Part shown: in pieces, positions 41,015 to 51,900 of the stretch | Numbering within the stretch: the first letter of the stretch is position 1 | Layout of the letters: the number at the start of each line of letters is the position of its first letter | Source of the DNA: Zygaena filipendulae | Lineage: Eukaryota > Arthropoda > Insecta > Lepidoptera > Zygaenidae | Reading direction: 5' to 3' | DNA: 64,000 nt | Assembly: GCA_907165275.2 (NCBI GenBank) | Contig: OU015662.1 | Coordinates: forward strand, 1,247,501-1,311,500 | Position numbers and translations under genes: made by a program | Notes under the pieces: model-generated | Seen by the model: the letters and a program-made list of their open reading frames with translations, nothing else | The model's database searches: none | Told to the model about the DNA's origin: nothing

Positions 41015-44000
41015 CTGGGAACAAATGAAAGCAGGATTAGCGAAATAAGTACACAAGCAAAGATTGTTAGGGATCCTTACCTTTGGGGTAAAACAGGACC
41101 CTATTACTAAGACCCCGCTGTCCGTCCGTCCGTCTGTACGTCTGTACGTCTGTCACCAGGCTGTATGTCATGAACCTTGATAGTTAGACAGTTGAAATTT
41201 TTACAGATGATGTATTTCTGTTGCCGCTACAGGTACTACAAATACAAAAAATTGAATAAAAGAAATATTTAAGGGAGTTCCCGTGATTTTTTTGGCTCGT
41301 TTTCGCTCGATATTGATAACGGCAACAGGTTGGAATATTCACAGAATATTTAGTTATATATTCACTTTAAAAATAAACAATTAAATAAAAATAATATTTA
41401 AGGGGGCTCTCATACAACAAACATAATTTTTTTTGCCGTTTTTATAGGTAACTAGCTGTGGCCAGCGGTTTCACCCGCGTGAGTTTTGGGATCAGGAACC
41501 TTCGCGGACGCAGGCAGAACAACTCGCTAAAGTTTCATCACAATCGGACCAATGTTTTCGAAACGCATAGAGAACAGACGTACAAACATTCATTTTTATT
41601 TAGAAAGAAGATATAGAACTCTTTCATGTGCGCGGGCACTTGCACTTGACCGGTTTTTTTTTATAAAAGACATCAAAAGAGGTTCTTAGTTCGTCGGTAT
41701 TTGTTTCATGTTATAATATATATCCCCGTCCATTGATTTGACTGATATTTAGAATATTTTTTTTATATTTCAAAAATAACATAACACGATTTAATTATGC
41801 CGTGATATTTGACTCATGCCTAGAATAAAGTAGACGTCCAGTCTGAACTACCCCATATGATGAGATATTGCTGCCCTCGCCCACTCCTTGCTCCGGGAGC
41901 AGAGATGTGGTGAGAGAGTTCCTCCCATGTTTGACTGCTTCCATTGGTTCCTGGAAATTAAATGAACGACGGTTTAGTAAGAAATAAAGAGGTCGATCGA
42001 ATTTTTTTATCAAACAACAAAAACAAAACAGTGAAATGTCCAAGTAGATTTTCGCAAAAAATCGTAGGTTCAAAACGTATCTTTATGCAGAACCATTTTG
42101 TTTTAAGCATTTAATTTTTATATATGTGTACTTAATATTTATAGATTACAGACGCAGTTTTTTTTTTAACAAATTAATACATTTTACAGCATTACTAACA
42201 TGCTCGGCGTCGAGTATGTCCATTTCTTGGAAATTTTTCACTAATTTCTGGGTGCGTTTCTGCGCAGACGCCGCCCGCTGTTGCAATATCTAGAAATATT
42301 TTTATAATTTAATATTTTAAAATCACCATACTTAATGCATTTTAATTAACGAAGTGAGTACTTAGGATTTTCAAGTAATTGACCATTACCATCCACTGTC
42401 GAATAACTCAAACTGTTATAGCTACTTGACAGTTCGTAATCGGGTTCAATAATAATGCCCAAACTAAATATCCTCACTGATGAGGAAGCCACTATGATGA
42501 GAAATTGGATCGGTTTTATACTTTACTAGCTGTTCCCCGCGAATTCCGGAATAAAGAATACCCTATGTCCTATTCCAGACTATAATTTATCTCTGTGCCA
42601 AATTCCATCCAATTACGTTCAGCTGTTCTAGCGTGATTGAGTAACAAAAATTCATCCAAACCCTTACATTTATATTAGTACTTACTAGGTGTTCACCACG
42701 GTTTCACCCGCGTTAATTTCGGAGTTGCCGCGGGAATTCCGGGATAAAAAGTACCCTATGTCTTTCTCTGTACCCTTCAACCCTTCACAACATGTATGCA
42801 AAGTTTTATGACGATCAGTTGAGCCGTTAAGGCGTGATAGCATAACAAATAAACAAACAAACAAACTTACTTTTGCATTTATAGTTAAACTAGCTGTTCC
42901 CCGCGGTTTCACCCGCGTTAATTTTGGAGTTCCCGCGGGAATTTCGGGATCAAAAGTACCCTGTGTCCTTCTCTGTACCCCTGGTAACGTGTATGCAAAA
43001 TTTCATGGCGATCGGTAGAGCCGTTAAGGTGTGAAGGACAGACAGACAGAGTTACTTAAGCATTTATAATATTAGTAGGGAAGTAGGCAAGAATAGATTA
43101 TAGTTAGGATTTGCGTCATGTTCCGAAAGGACGGTACTACAAGTGGCAAATGACCGTCAGCCTCCTCTGTTCAGCCTCCGCCAGCTTCTCTTCGATGTGG
43201 GGCAGACTGATCTCCGCCTGGGGCGGCTGCAGCAGGCGCTGCACGCGCGGCGGGGGCGTCACCGAGGCGCGCCGGGGCGCGTCGAACTCCTCCAGCGGTA
43301 TCTCGAACGCGACCGCTGGAAGTGGCACGGAAATGAGCAATGACAAATGATCTATACAGCTACACCATAGAGGTAGGATAAAAATAATGGGCTAGCTGAT
43401 GACTAAATGTTAATTTTAGTCCGTCTTGTAAGGTTAATAAAAAATATTGGACACATATTTTTCCTTTTTTTTTACGCAATCAAAAAATAACAGCGATACA
43501 TTATCCATAGTTATGACGTCGCTAGACCACTCTTAAACTTTGAACCTTAAACAGAAAAATCTATTATTTTTTACTATCTAACTACACTCGAGAGCAATGA
43601 ATCCGGGTCACTTAAAGAATGTTAAAAATCTCGGAAACTAAAAATGATAGGTTAATGCAATAAATTGTATTTAATAGACAATGTAATACTCCTTAAATGA
43701 AAGTAAAAAAAATATGAGTCACCATACATTTTATTAACACAAAATTACATAAAGAAAAAAACTGCTGATCTCTCCTTAAAACAAAAATAGGAAACATGAA
43801 ATTTTTGAACTTTATTACGATTTTCTTGAATTTTAATACTTCGTATTGCCTCCTCGTGCTTCCATTACTGCGTTTACGCGGTTTGGCATGCTGTACACCA
43901 AGTTCCTTATACGATTTTGGGGAATATTCTCCCATTCCTCTGTGAGAGCAATTTTGAGCTCACGAAGCGTGATTGGGGGAGGGTTTCGTTGTTTTACGCA

Positions 44001-45967
44001 TCTGCCTAGCTCGTCCCAAGCATGCTCGATCGGGTTGATATCCGGGCTGCGCGCTGGCCACTCCATACGAGTAATGTTCATCTCTTGAAGGTAGTCATTC
44101 ACAATCCTACCTGTATGAGGTCGGGCATTGTCATGCATAAATATAGCATCCTCACCTAAATTGACCATAAATGGACCAACGTGATCATTGAGGATTTCTT
44201 CCACATATCTTACGCTAGTTAAAGAGCCGTTTTCTATGATCACCAGCTCTGTGCGACTTTCAGAAGAAATTCCGGCCCACACAAGTACAGACCCACCACC
44301 GTAGGCTACTTTTTCTTCGATGCATGCTTGCTTGAATCTTTCCCCTGGTCTTCGATACACTCTGTATCTTCCATCGTGCTTGTAGAGCATAAATTTTGAT
44401 TCGTCGGAGAACATAACTTTTGACCAATCTTCAATACTCCAATTTACGTGGCTCTGGGCATATCTTAGTCTTGAAATACGATGCGCACGCTCCAGTTTAG
44501 GGCCGTTTGCAGGTCTAAGGGGTTTTAAGTTAGATTCAGCAAGCCGACGTCTTACTGTCCATGCACTTGGGTTACTTCCTCCGAGGCGTCGAAACTGATT
44601 TGTGAGTTCAGTTCCTGTGAGAAAGCGATTTCGAAGCATGGTGTTCACCAAGTATCGGTCTTCTCATGCTGTGGTACACCTGGTTCTGCCCGTTCCTGGT
44701 CTGCGTAGGTTAGAACCAGTTTCTTCGTAACGTCGGAGAACTCTTTGTACTGTTGACAGCGACACACCGACAGTCCTGGCTGTATCGCGCTGACTCCGGC
44801 CGGTTTCCAGCATTGTAAGTATTCTGGTGCATTCTTCAGGCGTAAGCGACATAATTTCAGCTTGAATAATGAATATAGAGCACTATCAACATGGTTTATG
44901 TACCCACATAAATGACAGATTACAAACAAAAGCAAAACCAAATGCTGTAATTTCGTAGTTCCATCTTCGAAAGTGGCCCTTTTTCAAGTTTGATTTTTTT
45001 ATGATATAACTTTACAATAACTAAGAAGTTTTAATACCTTCATTTAAGGAGTATCACATTGTCTATTAAATACGATTTATTGCATTAACCTAGCATTTTT
45101 AGTTTCCGAGATTTTTAGGATTCTTTATGTGACCCGGATTCATTGCTCTCGAGTGTAGATTCTATCTAATAGATCTATCTAATAGATTAAATAGATTCTT
45201 GTTTTTTTTCGAATACCCTGTCATCATGTCCATTCTGCGATCTACACAGCCCCCTTAACCAAGTAGATTAACGCATACAAAACTAAGGAAAGAATCTACA
45301 CACGCGGCAGCGTGTCAAGCCAAGTTCAAGCAAAAGAACTGGCTAGCCAGCGCCGAGTGTGACGACTTGGTGCCACTTTTGATTGTGATCACATAAAATA
45401 ATTTAATCAAAAGTCCAGTTTTCACAACATGAAATAAATGACGTAATATGTTTTTTTTTTTATGTCATAGGGGGCAAATGAGCAAGTGGTACACCTGATG
45501 GTAAGTGATTACCGCCGCCCATGGACATCTGCAACACCAGAAGGCATGCAACTTAGTTACCTACTGTTTTCATTTTTACGGATGGGAAGCCTGTAAGTAA
45601 GTAAAGTATGTCTGACATCGTGTATACAAAATTTCATGATGATCGGTTAAGCCGTCGAGTCGTGAAGACAGACAGACAGAGTTACTTTCTCATTTATAAT
45701 ATTAGTAAGGTTAAGGGTTTTCTCTGTTTGCAACTCACGTGGTTTAGGCATGATGGGCGACTCCGGCAGCACCACAGTGGGTAAGTCGTCGTTGTCGTGG
45801 CTCCTGTCGTGGTGATTGTTAACTGTCGCGGTGGCACCGTTCCCGGACTTTCCGTTTGCCCCATTTGCCCCATTCGCCCTATTTGCCCCATTTGCCCCAT
45901 TCGCCCCATTGGCCCCACTGGCTTCCTCGTGGTTCGGCACCACTTGGCCTGAAGATCCGCAACCCAT
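40928..45967 (-). CDS. STMND1-like: Stathmin-domain protein, STMND1-like, with alternative last exons
   Basis: Exons 45739-45967, 43155-43315 and 42200-42289 followed by either 41795-41950 or 40928-41014 join in frame to 211 or 188 residues. The N terminus MGCGSS fits N-myristoylation on Gly2 with a palmitoylatable Cys3, so membrane attachment is expected. A GAN repeat and acidic linker follow, then VAFEIPLEEF and, about 35 residues on, IEEKLAEAEQRR. These match the opening AFE-IL and IQKKLEAAEERR segments of stathmins, which bind tubulin, and vertebrate STMND1 likewise starts MGCG (family knowledge). A basic helix (RAASAQKRTQKLVKNF) continues. The full tubulin-binding helix is shorter than in stathmin, so function is open. 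The exon 2 donor (ACG|GTCATT) is weak. The Tc1 element lies in intron 1. Confidence 0.8.
41030..41450 (+). repeat. Family K repeat between the two last exons
   Basis: AAACAGGACCCTATTACTAA, GTCCGTCCGTCCGTCTGTAC, CACCAGGCTGTATGTCATGA and GTTGAAATTTTTACAGATGA blocks recur in reverse at 62270-62470. The family is a dispersed non-LTR-like segment; its class is inferred. Confidence 0.65.
41451..41660 (+). repeat. Family A-related repeat (GTGGCC subtype) plus K-type end
   Basis: ACTAGCTGTGGCCAGCGG start, later AGTTTCATCACAATCGGACC. 41630-41660 is the reverse of a K-type end (GGCACTTGCACTTGACCGG). Confidence 0.55.
41795..41950 (-). CDS. STMND1-like: STMND1-like proximal alternative last exon (4a)
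   Basis: Acceptor TTTAATTTCCAG, phase 0, encoding EPMEAVKHGRNSL, then SLLPEQGVGEGSNISS and a further 21 residues to SNITA and stop. It aligns over about 30 residues with exon 4b, including PE-GV-E-NI. The intron ends before both exons also share TTCATTT and CCAG words, as expected of a tandem duplication. Confidence 0.75.
   Translation of the reverse strand, partial: EPMEAVKHGRNSLTTSLLPEQGVGEGSNISSYGVVQTGRLLYSRHESNITA
42200..42289 (-). CDS. STMND1-like: STMND1-like exon 3 (basic helix)
   Basis: Acceptor ATTTCTAG and donor GTTAGT. It encodes exactly 30 residues, ILQQRAASAQKRTQKLVKNF then QEMDILDAEH, predicted helical and basic then acidic. Phase 0 at both ends lets either last exon follow. 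Confidence 0.78.
42534..43080 (+). repeat. Three tandem family A copies
   Basis: Copies at about 42534-42686, 42684-42890 and 42889-43080 run head to tail in one orientation. Each new copy starts ([A/T]AGCTGTTCC or GGTGTTCACC) where the previous TTTATA..TTAGTA end stops. This arises if new copies insert into the tail of older ones. Confidence 0.8.
43155..43315 (-). CDS. STMND1-like: STMND1-like exon 2 (stathmin motif)
   Basis: Acceptor CCACTTCCAG. It encodes VAFEIPLEEFDAPRRASVTP, a Pro-rich stretch with RVQRLLQPPQ, then ISLPHIEEKLAEAEQRRLT. The GC-rich composition stands out from the AT-rich surroundings. The donor GTCATT is poor but keeps phase 0 with exon 3; reading on gives only VICHL and a stop. 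Confidence 0.8.
43390..43582 (+). mobile_element. MITE B copy 7, left part, split by the Tc1 element
   Basis: GGCTAGCTGATGACTA, TTAGTCCGTCTTGTAAGGTTA and ACTTTGAACC words. It runs into TTACTATCTAAC and the TA target of the Tc1 element. The right part appears to resume at 45158-45231 with GTCATCATGTCC. Confidence 0.7.
43585..45155 (-). mobile_element. Tc1-like transposon, complete, 1571 bp
   Basis: Both ends read CACTCGAGAGCAATGAATCC inward, with TA at 43583-43584 and 45156-45157. The inverted repeats extend about 118 bases (43585-43702 and about 45038-45155) with roughly six to eight differences. A single transposase frame lies between. Long TIRs and the TA site place it in the IS630-Tc1-mariner superfamily. 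Confidence 0.93.
43833..44852 (-). pseudogene. Tc1-type DD34E transposase with one in-frame stop
   Basis: The frame spans 340 codons, the usual Tc1 length, and is broken only by TGA at 44664-44666. Before it lie MSLTPEECTRIL and a helix-turn-helix (GRSQRDTARTVGVSLSTVQR), then a GTGRTR hinge. After it EDRYLVNTMLRNRF continues in the same frame. The catalytic acidic residues are in SDES, DNARPH and NPIEHAWD, with 34 residues between the second D and the E. TGA at an expected Arg/Gln position fits a C-to-T change of CGA. Otherwise it appears intact, so the copy is young, but readthrough would be needed for a full protein. Confidence 0.9.
45158..45738 (-). other. STMND1-like intron 1, proximal part
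   Basis: 45452-45555 is a reverse LINE tail (family L) with its T run at about 45451. 45608-45706 is a family A 3' part in + orientation ending TTTATAATATTAGTAAGG, only about 30 bases from exon 1. 45245-45420 is undefined; its ACAGCCCCCTTAACCAAGTA resembles CCAGCCCCCTCAGCCAAATG at 51362. Confidence 0.55.
45739..45967 (-). CDS. STMND1-like: STMND1-like exon 1 (acylation signal, GAN repeat)
   Basis: The ATG at 45967 gives MGCGSSGQVVPNHEEAS, then GAN repeats (residues 18-39) from a 9-base DNA repeat (GCCCCATTT/C on the + strand, about 45850-45920). A Ser/His/Asp linker follows, then LPTVVLPESPIMPKP and donor GTGAGT at 45738. The repeat is likely length-variable between individuals. Confidence 0.82.
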
Positions 45968-47481
45968 TGTCCTCGGATGTTTTAAATATCGATCCCTTAT
46001 TTTTTTTTACATAATAATTGTTTTTGTCACTTTATTATTAATTTTAGTTGATATCATTCTCGCGTCGATGACGTAATTGCGCGTCCATTTGATCAGTGTA
46101 GAGTTTTGTTTACCTACTGTAGTTAGATTTTAAAATTACTTATGTTTTAATTCAGCAGCTTTCTGACTGGTATTGATTCAACAAAACATTCTTAAAATGT
46201 TGGGTTGTTACCGACAACTAACTAAAATATCAAATTCCAGCGCCTTATCGCAAATTGTTCAATATTTTATCTAAGTTCTGTTTAAAAAGTGATACTTTCT
46301 CAAAAATGGCAGAGGAAATATCGTAAACATATTTCGCAATTTTTAAATGTAATCTTAAAGTAAATTATTTTTGATAGTGGTTTTTATAGCCTTCTAATTA
46401 TAATAACATAACTGGGATATGTCAAAGTCAAAGTTAAATAGTTTTATTCTAAGTTGGCCCCTAATGTGGTTCTTTATGACGTCAATAAAATTAGAATTAT
46501 TATGACAGCACTCATAAAATATCCACCCATCACAGCTTCCTAGTGCTATGGCTGAAGAGAAAAAGCTGCGCAACAAACTCCCACTAGCACGCTGTAGGTT
46601 TTCAAGTTATCAAACATCATTTTAATCAGCTAAATAACAGAACTCATTACTCAAACAATACTTTTTGTAGGTATGTAGGTACATTGTACACGTATATGTA
46701 CACAGAATAAAATGAGAACTAAAGTAGGAATAATTAAAGTCGATATTTAAATGTGGTGTAAGCAACAGGGAAATCCGATGACCCGAATCGACTACAAATC
46801 CATTAGCTTTAATGTATGTGGCGCATGCCTCAGTTTTTTTACTACCGACCTAGTTGATGGAATCTGTGGACCGAATTTTTTTTTAATAATTAACTGGCTT
46901 CCATCTTCCATTGTTACCGTTCGAATTTTGAAAAACTCTTTCTTTGTCTATCGGCACAAACGTTCAACGAAACGAAAGGATTTTCCGAAATTTTACCCCT
47001 GTAAGGGGGTGTAAAAGAAGGGCAAAGTTTGTATGGGGCAACGGGATTCCTTGTTCCAATCTAACGTAAACAACCAATTAAAAATCCTATTAGAGTCATT
47101 TTCGACTTCTACGCAGACGATGTCGCGGGCAAAAGCTAGTCTTATTTATCAGTCGAAACTAAAACATGAATTTTAGACAGTAAGTTTCCTTTTGCGACGT
47201 AAAAACCTAAAGGTTTTTTTTAACATTCAACCTCAAAGGGTATGAAAAGGGGATAAGTTTGCGTGGAAGAAGTAGGTAATTTAGAGCAACCGAATTAGTA
47301 TTTAGGCTCTCTGGTGATTCAACCCCTAAGTTAGTGCTACGTACGTACGTATACATGTAAGTCGTATTTTATCGGAAATAGCCGTCGTAGTGGGTGGATG
47401 TAATATGTTGAGAACTTCATGTTTACAGAGTTACATTACAATAGATATAGGTGTATTTTTTATTTAATCTTTTATCAAATA
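45968..47481. other. Upstream flank of the STMND1-like gene; no further gene seen
   Basis: The promoter of the gene should lie here, but no TATA box was clear. 46970-47140 contains repeat-like words (TTTTACCCCTGTAAGGGGG, GTCGCGGGCAAAAGCTAG) of a dispersed element. The frame 46751-47014 lies in it and is rejected as a gene. (ACGT)n runs at 47339-47350. Confidence 0.5.
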
Positions 47482-47702
47482 ACTAGCTGCGCCCCGCGGT
47501 TTAACCCGCGGGAAAAGTTTTGAAGTTCCCGTGGGAATCCCGGGATAAAAAGTACCCTATGTCCTTCTCTGTACGCCTGACAATGTGCATGCCAAATTTC
47601 ATCCAAATCCGTTCAACCGTTTTTGCGTGATTGAGTAACAAACATCCAAACATCTAAACATCCAAACGCATCCACACTTCCACATTTATAATATTAGTAG
47701 GA
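47482..47702 (+). repeat. Family A copy, near full length
   Basis: ACTAGCTGCGCCCCGCGG to TTTATAATATTAGTAGG. It carries ACATCCAAACATC tandem words before the tail, as at 34152. Confidence 0.82.
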
Positions 47703-48354
47703 TAAATTAAGTCATATTAATTTATATGTTATTTAAAAATTGTTATTGTGCCTACATTATAATAATATTTCCTGTATTATATGGATTCGTCGTAAAAAAT
47801 ATTTTAATAGCACAAAATAAATTAATTTAAATCCAATAAACCTTCGTTAAACAATCAATAAGATGGAATAAAAGGAGTAAGAAGTGACTAAAGAAAAATT
47901 AAAAATTAAAAATTTTTTTCAGCATTGTAGAACTAAGTCAGAGAGAAGATAAATGCAGACCACGTTAGAACGAGAAATATCAAATATTTGACGGGGAGTT
48001 TCATAGTGAAGTTAAAACATTAGGTCGGGTCGATCCAGGGAATCAACAATGAAGGAAATTCAATGACTCGCCGGTAATGTCTCTCGGTTTCTGATCGCAC
48101 CGGTCGGTGCCTTCAGTCACCGGAATCGGGGGAAAGCAACGCGGCTTCTTTGCGGGAATAACAGGTCCCTTAAGGTCTGGGAAAATTAGCTGCAAATATT
48201 TACAGGGCTAAAAGTATACGTTGTAACAAACGGGATAAGCAAAAAAATAATATTATAAGTTCGGTAGTTTTACACCAGAACCGTGATAGTTAGACAGTTG
48301 GAACTTCCAAATGTTTAAACATACAAATTCCCTATCGCATTTATATATTGTAAT
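47703..48354. other. Intergenic; GC-richer patch near 48000-48180
   Basis: The patch (GACTCGCCGGTAATGTCTC, CGCACCGGTCGGTGCC) has no frame or repeat partner in the window. Nothing else was recognised. Confidence 0.45.
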
Positions 48355-48560
48355 CTATAATTACTATAAATAGGAAGGATTAGGTTTGTTTGTTTGTTTG
48401 TTTGTTACGATTTAACTTAAAAACTACTGGACCGATTGCAAAAATTATTTGACCATTAGAAAGCTACACTTTCTCTGAGTGACATAGGCTATATTGTAAT
48501 CCGGAATTCCCGCGGGAATTCCAAAATTACCGCGAGTGAAACCGTGAGGGACAGCTAGTC
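48355..48560 (-). repeat. Family A copy
   Basis: AACGGGATAAGC lies upstream. The copy runs from ATAAATAGGAAGGATTAGG, through a GTTTGTTTGTTTG tract, to GTGAGGGACAGCTAGT. Confidence 0.75.
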
Positions 48561-48925
48561 TACCTATATAAAGCTTCTAAAACTGCGCCATAGTTGTACC
48601 TACCGTGTCATATCGGAACAAAAATGTGGGTAAACAAACCATGTAAGTATTCTGAAACACTTTCTGAATAATTTTCCAATTCCCTATTGATTGACACATC
48701 ACCAGCTGCGGTGTTGGCAAATGAAAGTGCAGCCTACATTATGGCGTCGTTTCGCATAATGCGCCTTTATACAATGTAGGATCCAGGATTGCATTCTGAT
48801 CGACCGTCTAACTGACGTAGCTATGGGTCATTTAGAAAACCTGACACATTCTCACCGTAGTTCAAGAGCACATTCGAATTAAAATCGTATTGCAATGGAA
48901 AAATCGATAGATAATTATCGACAGC

Positions 48926-48996
48926 ACCGTAGTGTAGTGGCAGCAAGTCTGACTACAGTGTGTCGCGGGTCCGTTGCCACGTCACGGATAATAATC
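48926..48996 (+). repeat. tRNA-like sequence, probable SINE head
   Basis: CACCGTAGTGTAGTGGCAGC resembles box A, and GCGGGTCCGTTGCC, about 40 bases on, a degenerate box B. The acceptor and anticodon stems do not pair well enough for a tRNA gene. Confidence 0.45.
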
Positions 48997-51900
48997 ATTT
49001 ACGTAGTGAAACAAGTGTTTGCTCCTAAGTCTACATCTTTGATGTACAGGGTGTAATTTTAAACGAAAGCCTTACAGAAACCCACGGTAGGTCATGCTTC
49101 CATGTAACTAATAAAAATATAAATAAAGCAAAACACCGATAAATCACAGAGAAAAATTGAAATAAAAACGTTCATTTACGCGGGTGGATGACATTTTGAC
49201 GTGACAGAAGCAGTAACAGACAACAAGAAATAGGCGTTGAATGATCTTTAGGATCGATCCGTCACTGCGTCAGCAAATTACGCGTTCGATTTTCGTGACA
49301 TTTTGACTTCAATTTTGTGTTTTTTTTTCTTAGATGAGACGAGCATCTCTTACCATACCTCCGTCGTTCAACCTTACCATGTCATAAAATCATTCAAGTA
49401 AAGTAGGGTTACGTAATGCAACGTAACGACAGTATAAATTCAGTCCTGTAAAAACACCGGTTATTTGGAGTTAGTAGTACCTAGTTAGGTAACTTACTTG
49501 AAGATAAATGCACATATATCTAAAGTAATCAATGTTTAACGAAAAATATCAATAGGTATTAAGGGATGCAATGTATAATTATTTGATAGCTGGTTCATCC
49601 CTTTTATTTGTTTTTTTTTTTAATTGTTATACAAACTTTTTATTATCAAATAAGTACATTAAAACGAAACTGAAATTACCAATGGAATTACTGAGAACTT
49701 TGAAACACGTGTTTTCGTTTCATCTATTATAAAATTGTTATTATGTATTATGTTTCTTTTATGATAGTGTTCAATAAAGAATTTATCAATTTTCTGTCTA
49801 TCTATTTATATAGAGCTTACACTTTCATGCCTCTCCCCATTTTCTTCGAGGTTGAATTTGCTGATGCTTGCTTAATCATTACAAAAGGAAACTACTGTGA
49901 TAAATCTAAATAGAAGTCTCTAGAACGAGTGGTTTGGCCGGGGCATCGACAATCCAGTAAGTATGTCAGTAAGGACATGTAAATAAAAAAAATATTCTAT
50001 TCTATTCTTGTATTCTAATTGTATAATATGTTAGATAACTTCTTCATACGAGTTCGCTTGCCTAACACAAACTTTTCCAATGTATTTTATATTCCTCAGG
50101 AACAGTATTTTTTATGGTTGATATCCTATATGAATGGGCGAAATTTCACGGTGCTCAGTAGAAAAGTTAAGGCGTGAAAGCTCAACAGATAAACAAACTC
50201 ACATTCGCACTAATAATAGTAGTTATAGTAGATAAAGATAAATTTATATTTTTTTTTAGATTAATTATTTCTACACTGGCTTTTACTTCCGATATTTCTT
50301 ATCGAAACACTGTCGTCGATTACTTTCACTATAACACCAATCACTATGGCTGTTCAATGCGTCACTGGCAAAAGTGGTGTCCATTCCGGGAATCGAACCG
50401 ATTGCCCGCACCCGTGCGCCCTCTGTCGCATCGCCACTATTACTATTGCCAGCGATTAATACTTAGTTTTATTTTCACTAAAGCCTTTTTCAAAGCCTGA
50501 ACCACGACCTGGTACGACGACTCAATGTGGTTGATACTTTTACGTACCCACGTGGACTAATGTTTATAGACGAGCAAGAAGGAAAGAAATAAAGAGGAGA
50601 TTTTGTTTCTATAGACTTACACTTATCAACTTATAAAAAAAATGTTGTTAATAAAGTAAAAAGTAAGCAACTAAAAAAAAACAACGTCAAATTTGAAAAA
50701 CCCAAAGAAATTTTTTTAAGAGTGTGTCTTCCTTTGGTAAAGGTTAGGAAAGTTAAGATACGATGAGTAGATATTACAATTAAGTTACACTTAACTTCTG
50801 GATGGTTGTTCTGGACGTGTGACTAATAACTGCGGTGACACTAGTTAAATTAACTTCATGCGCTTGTACGCAGATACATACACATATTTTATTTTTACTA
50901 AACGCTGAAATACCTATTTTGTATGATACATAAAACAATCACAATTGACTTAATATTATAAAAACAACAAAAATGAAAATGCTGGTGTCTTACATTTGAT
51001 AACAGGTTGCCAATACATAAATACAGTTTTTTTTTTAATTATCTGAAATAGTACCATGACAAATTAACAGATTTACAGTAACTTCACAGTACATTTTCAA
51101 TTGTATAGTGAGATGTCTATTCTAAATAAATAAAAAAAAAACCTTTATCACCTAGGACAGGTTTGTACTATCACTTGTTATCAAAGTGTGTCAAATATCA
51201 AGAGTCAAGACCGATCAGGTGCAGTTTATAGAGGACACGAACAATGCTTACATAGAAATTACCGCCCGCCCGCCCTCGCGCGTAGCGTCGGCTCGCACCC
51301 CTTTCTAACTCGGCGGCATCGGCACAACGAAACTGTGGAGCTGCCTTAAGGCATTACAAGACCAGCCCCCTCAGCCAAATGGATAATCTATAATTGCTAT
51401 CGCCATAGAAAACTAAGAAACGTATCGTCATGTAAACGTCACCTAAAATGGTCCAATCAAAAGTTAAATTTTTCGTATGTACCAAGTACCTAATGTGTGT
51501 TTCAGCAGGATTACATTGGGAACTCTACTATGTTGTATAATCTGTTCTGTTGTATTGATCTGTTCATTCAAATTCGTCGAGTAGATGTTGAACAATGCCT
51601 GTTTAAACATACATATATACAAAGAGAAATCAAAACTGATCCAACTTCAGCTATATAAAGAAGGTTATTAATATTCGACCACTTCGACCTGCTTACAATT
51701 CATAGGAATGGCACCAAAAGAGTGTAATATTTCTTAGACTAAAACAAATGTGCCGAATTTCATGAGTGTATGTACTATTTTTGTATGTAGATATATGTAT
51801 AATGTACGTGGTTTCACATATTTCTGAGACATTATTTTTTGAGGTTGTTTACCTTTTTTACTAAGGGCTGGCACCAACCTGTACGTTTCAAATTATTGTT

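Noticed and set aside
43111..43350. Frames on the + strand opposite the stathmin-motif exon
   Set aside because: They are shadows; the - strand has the splice sites and the conserved motif.
46751..47014. 87-codon frame on the + strand
   Set aside because: It runs into dispersed-repeat words (TTTTACCCCTGTAAGGGGG), and the residues form no domain.
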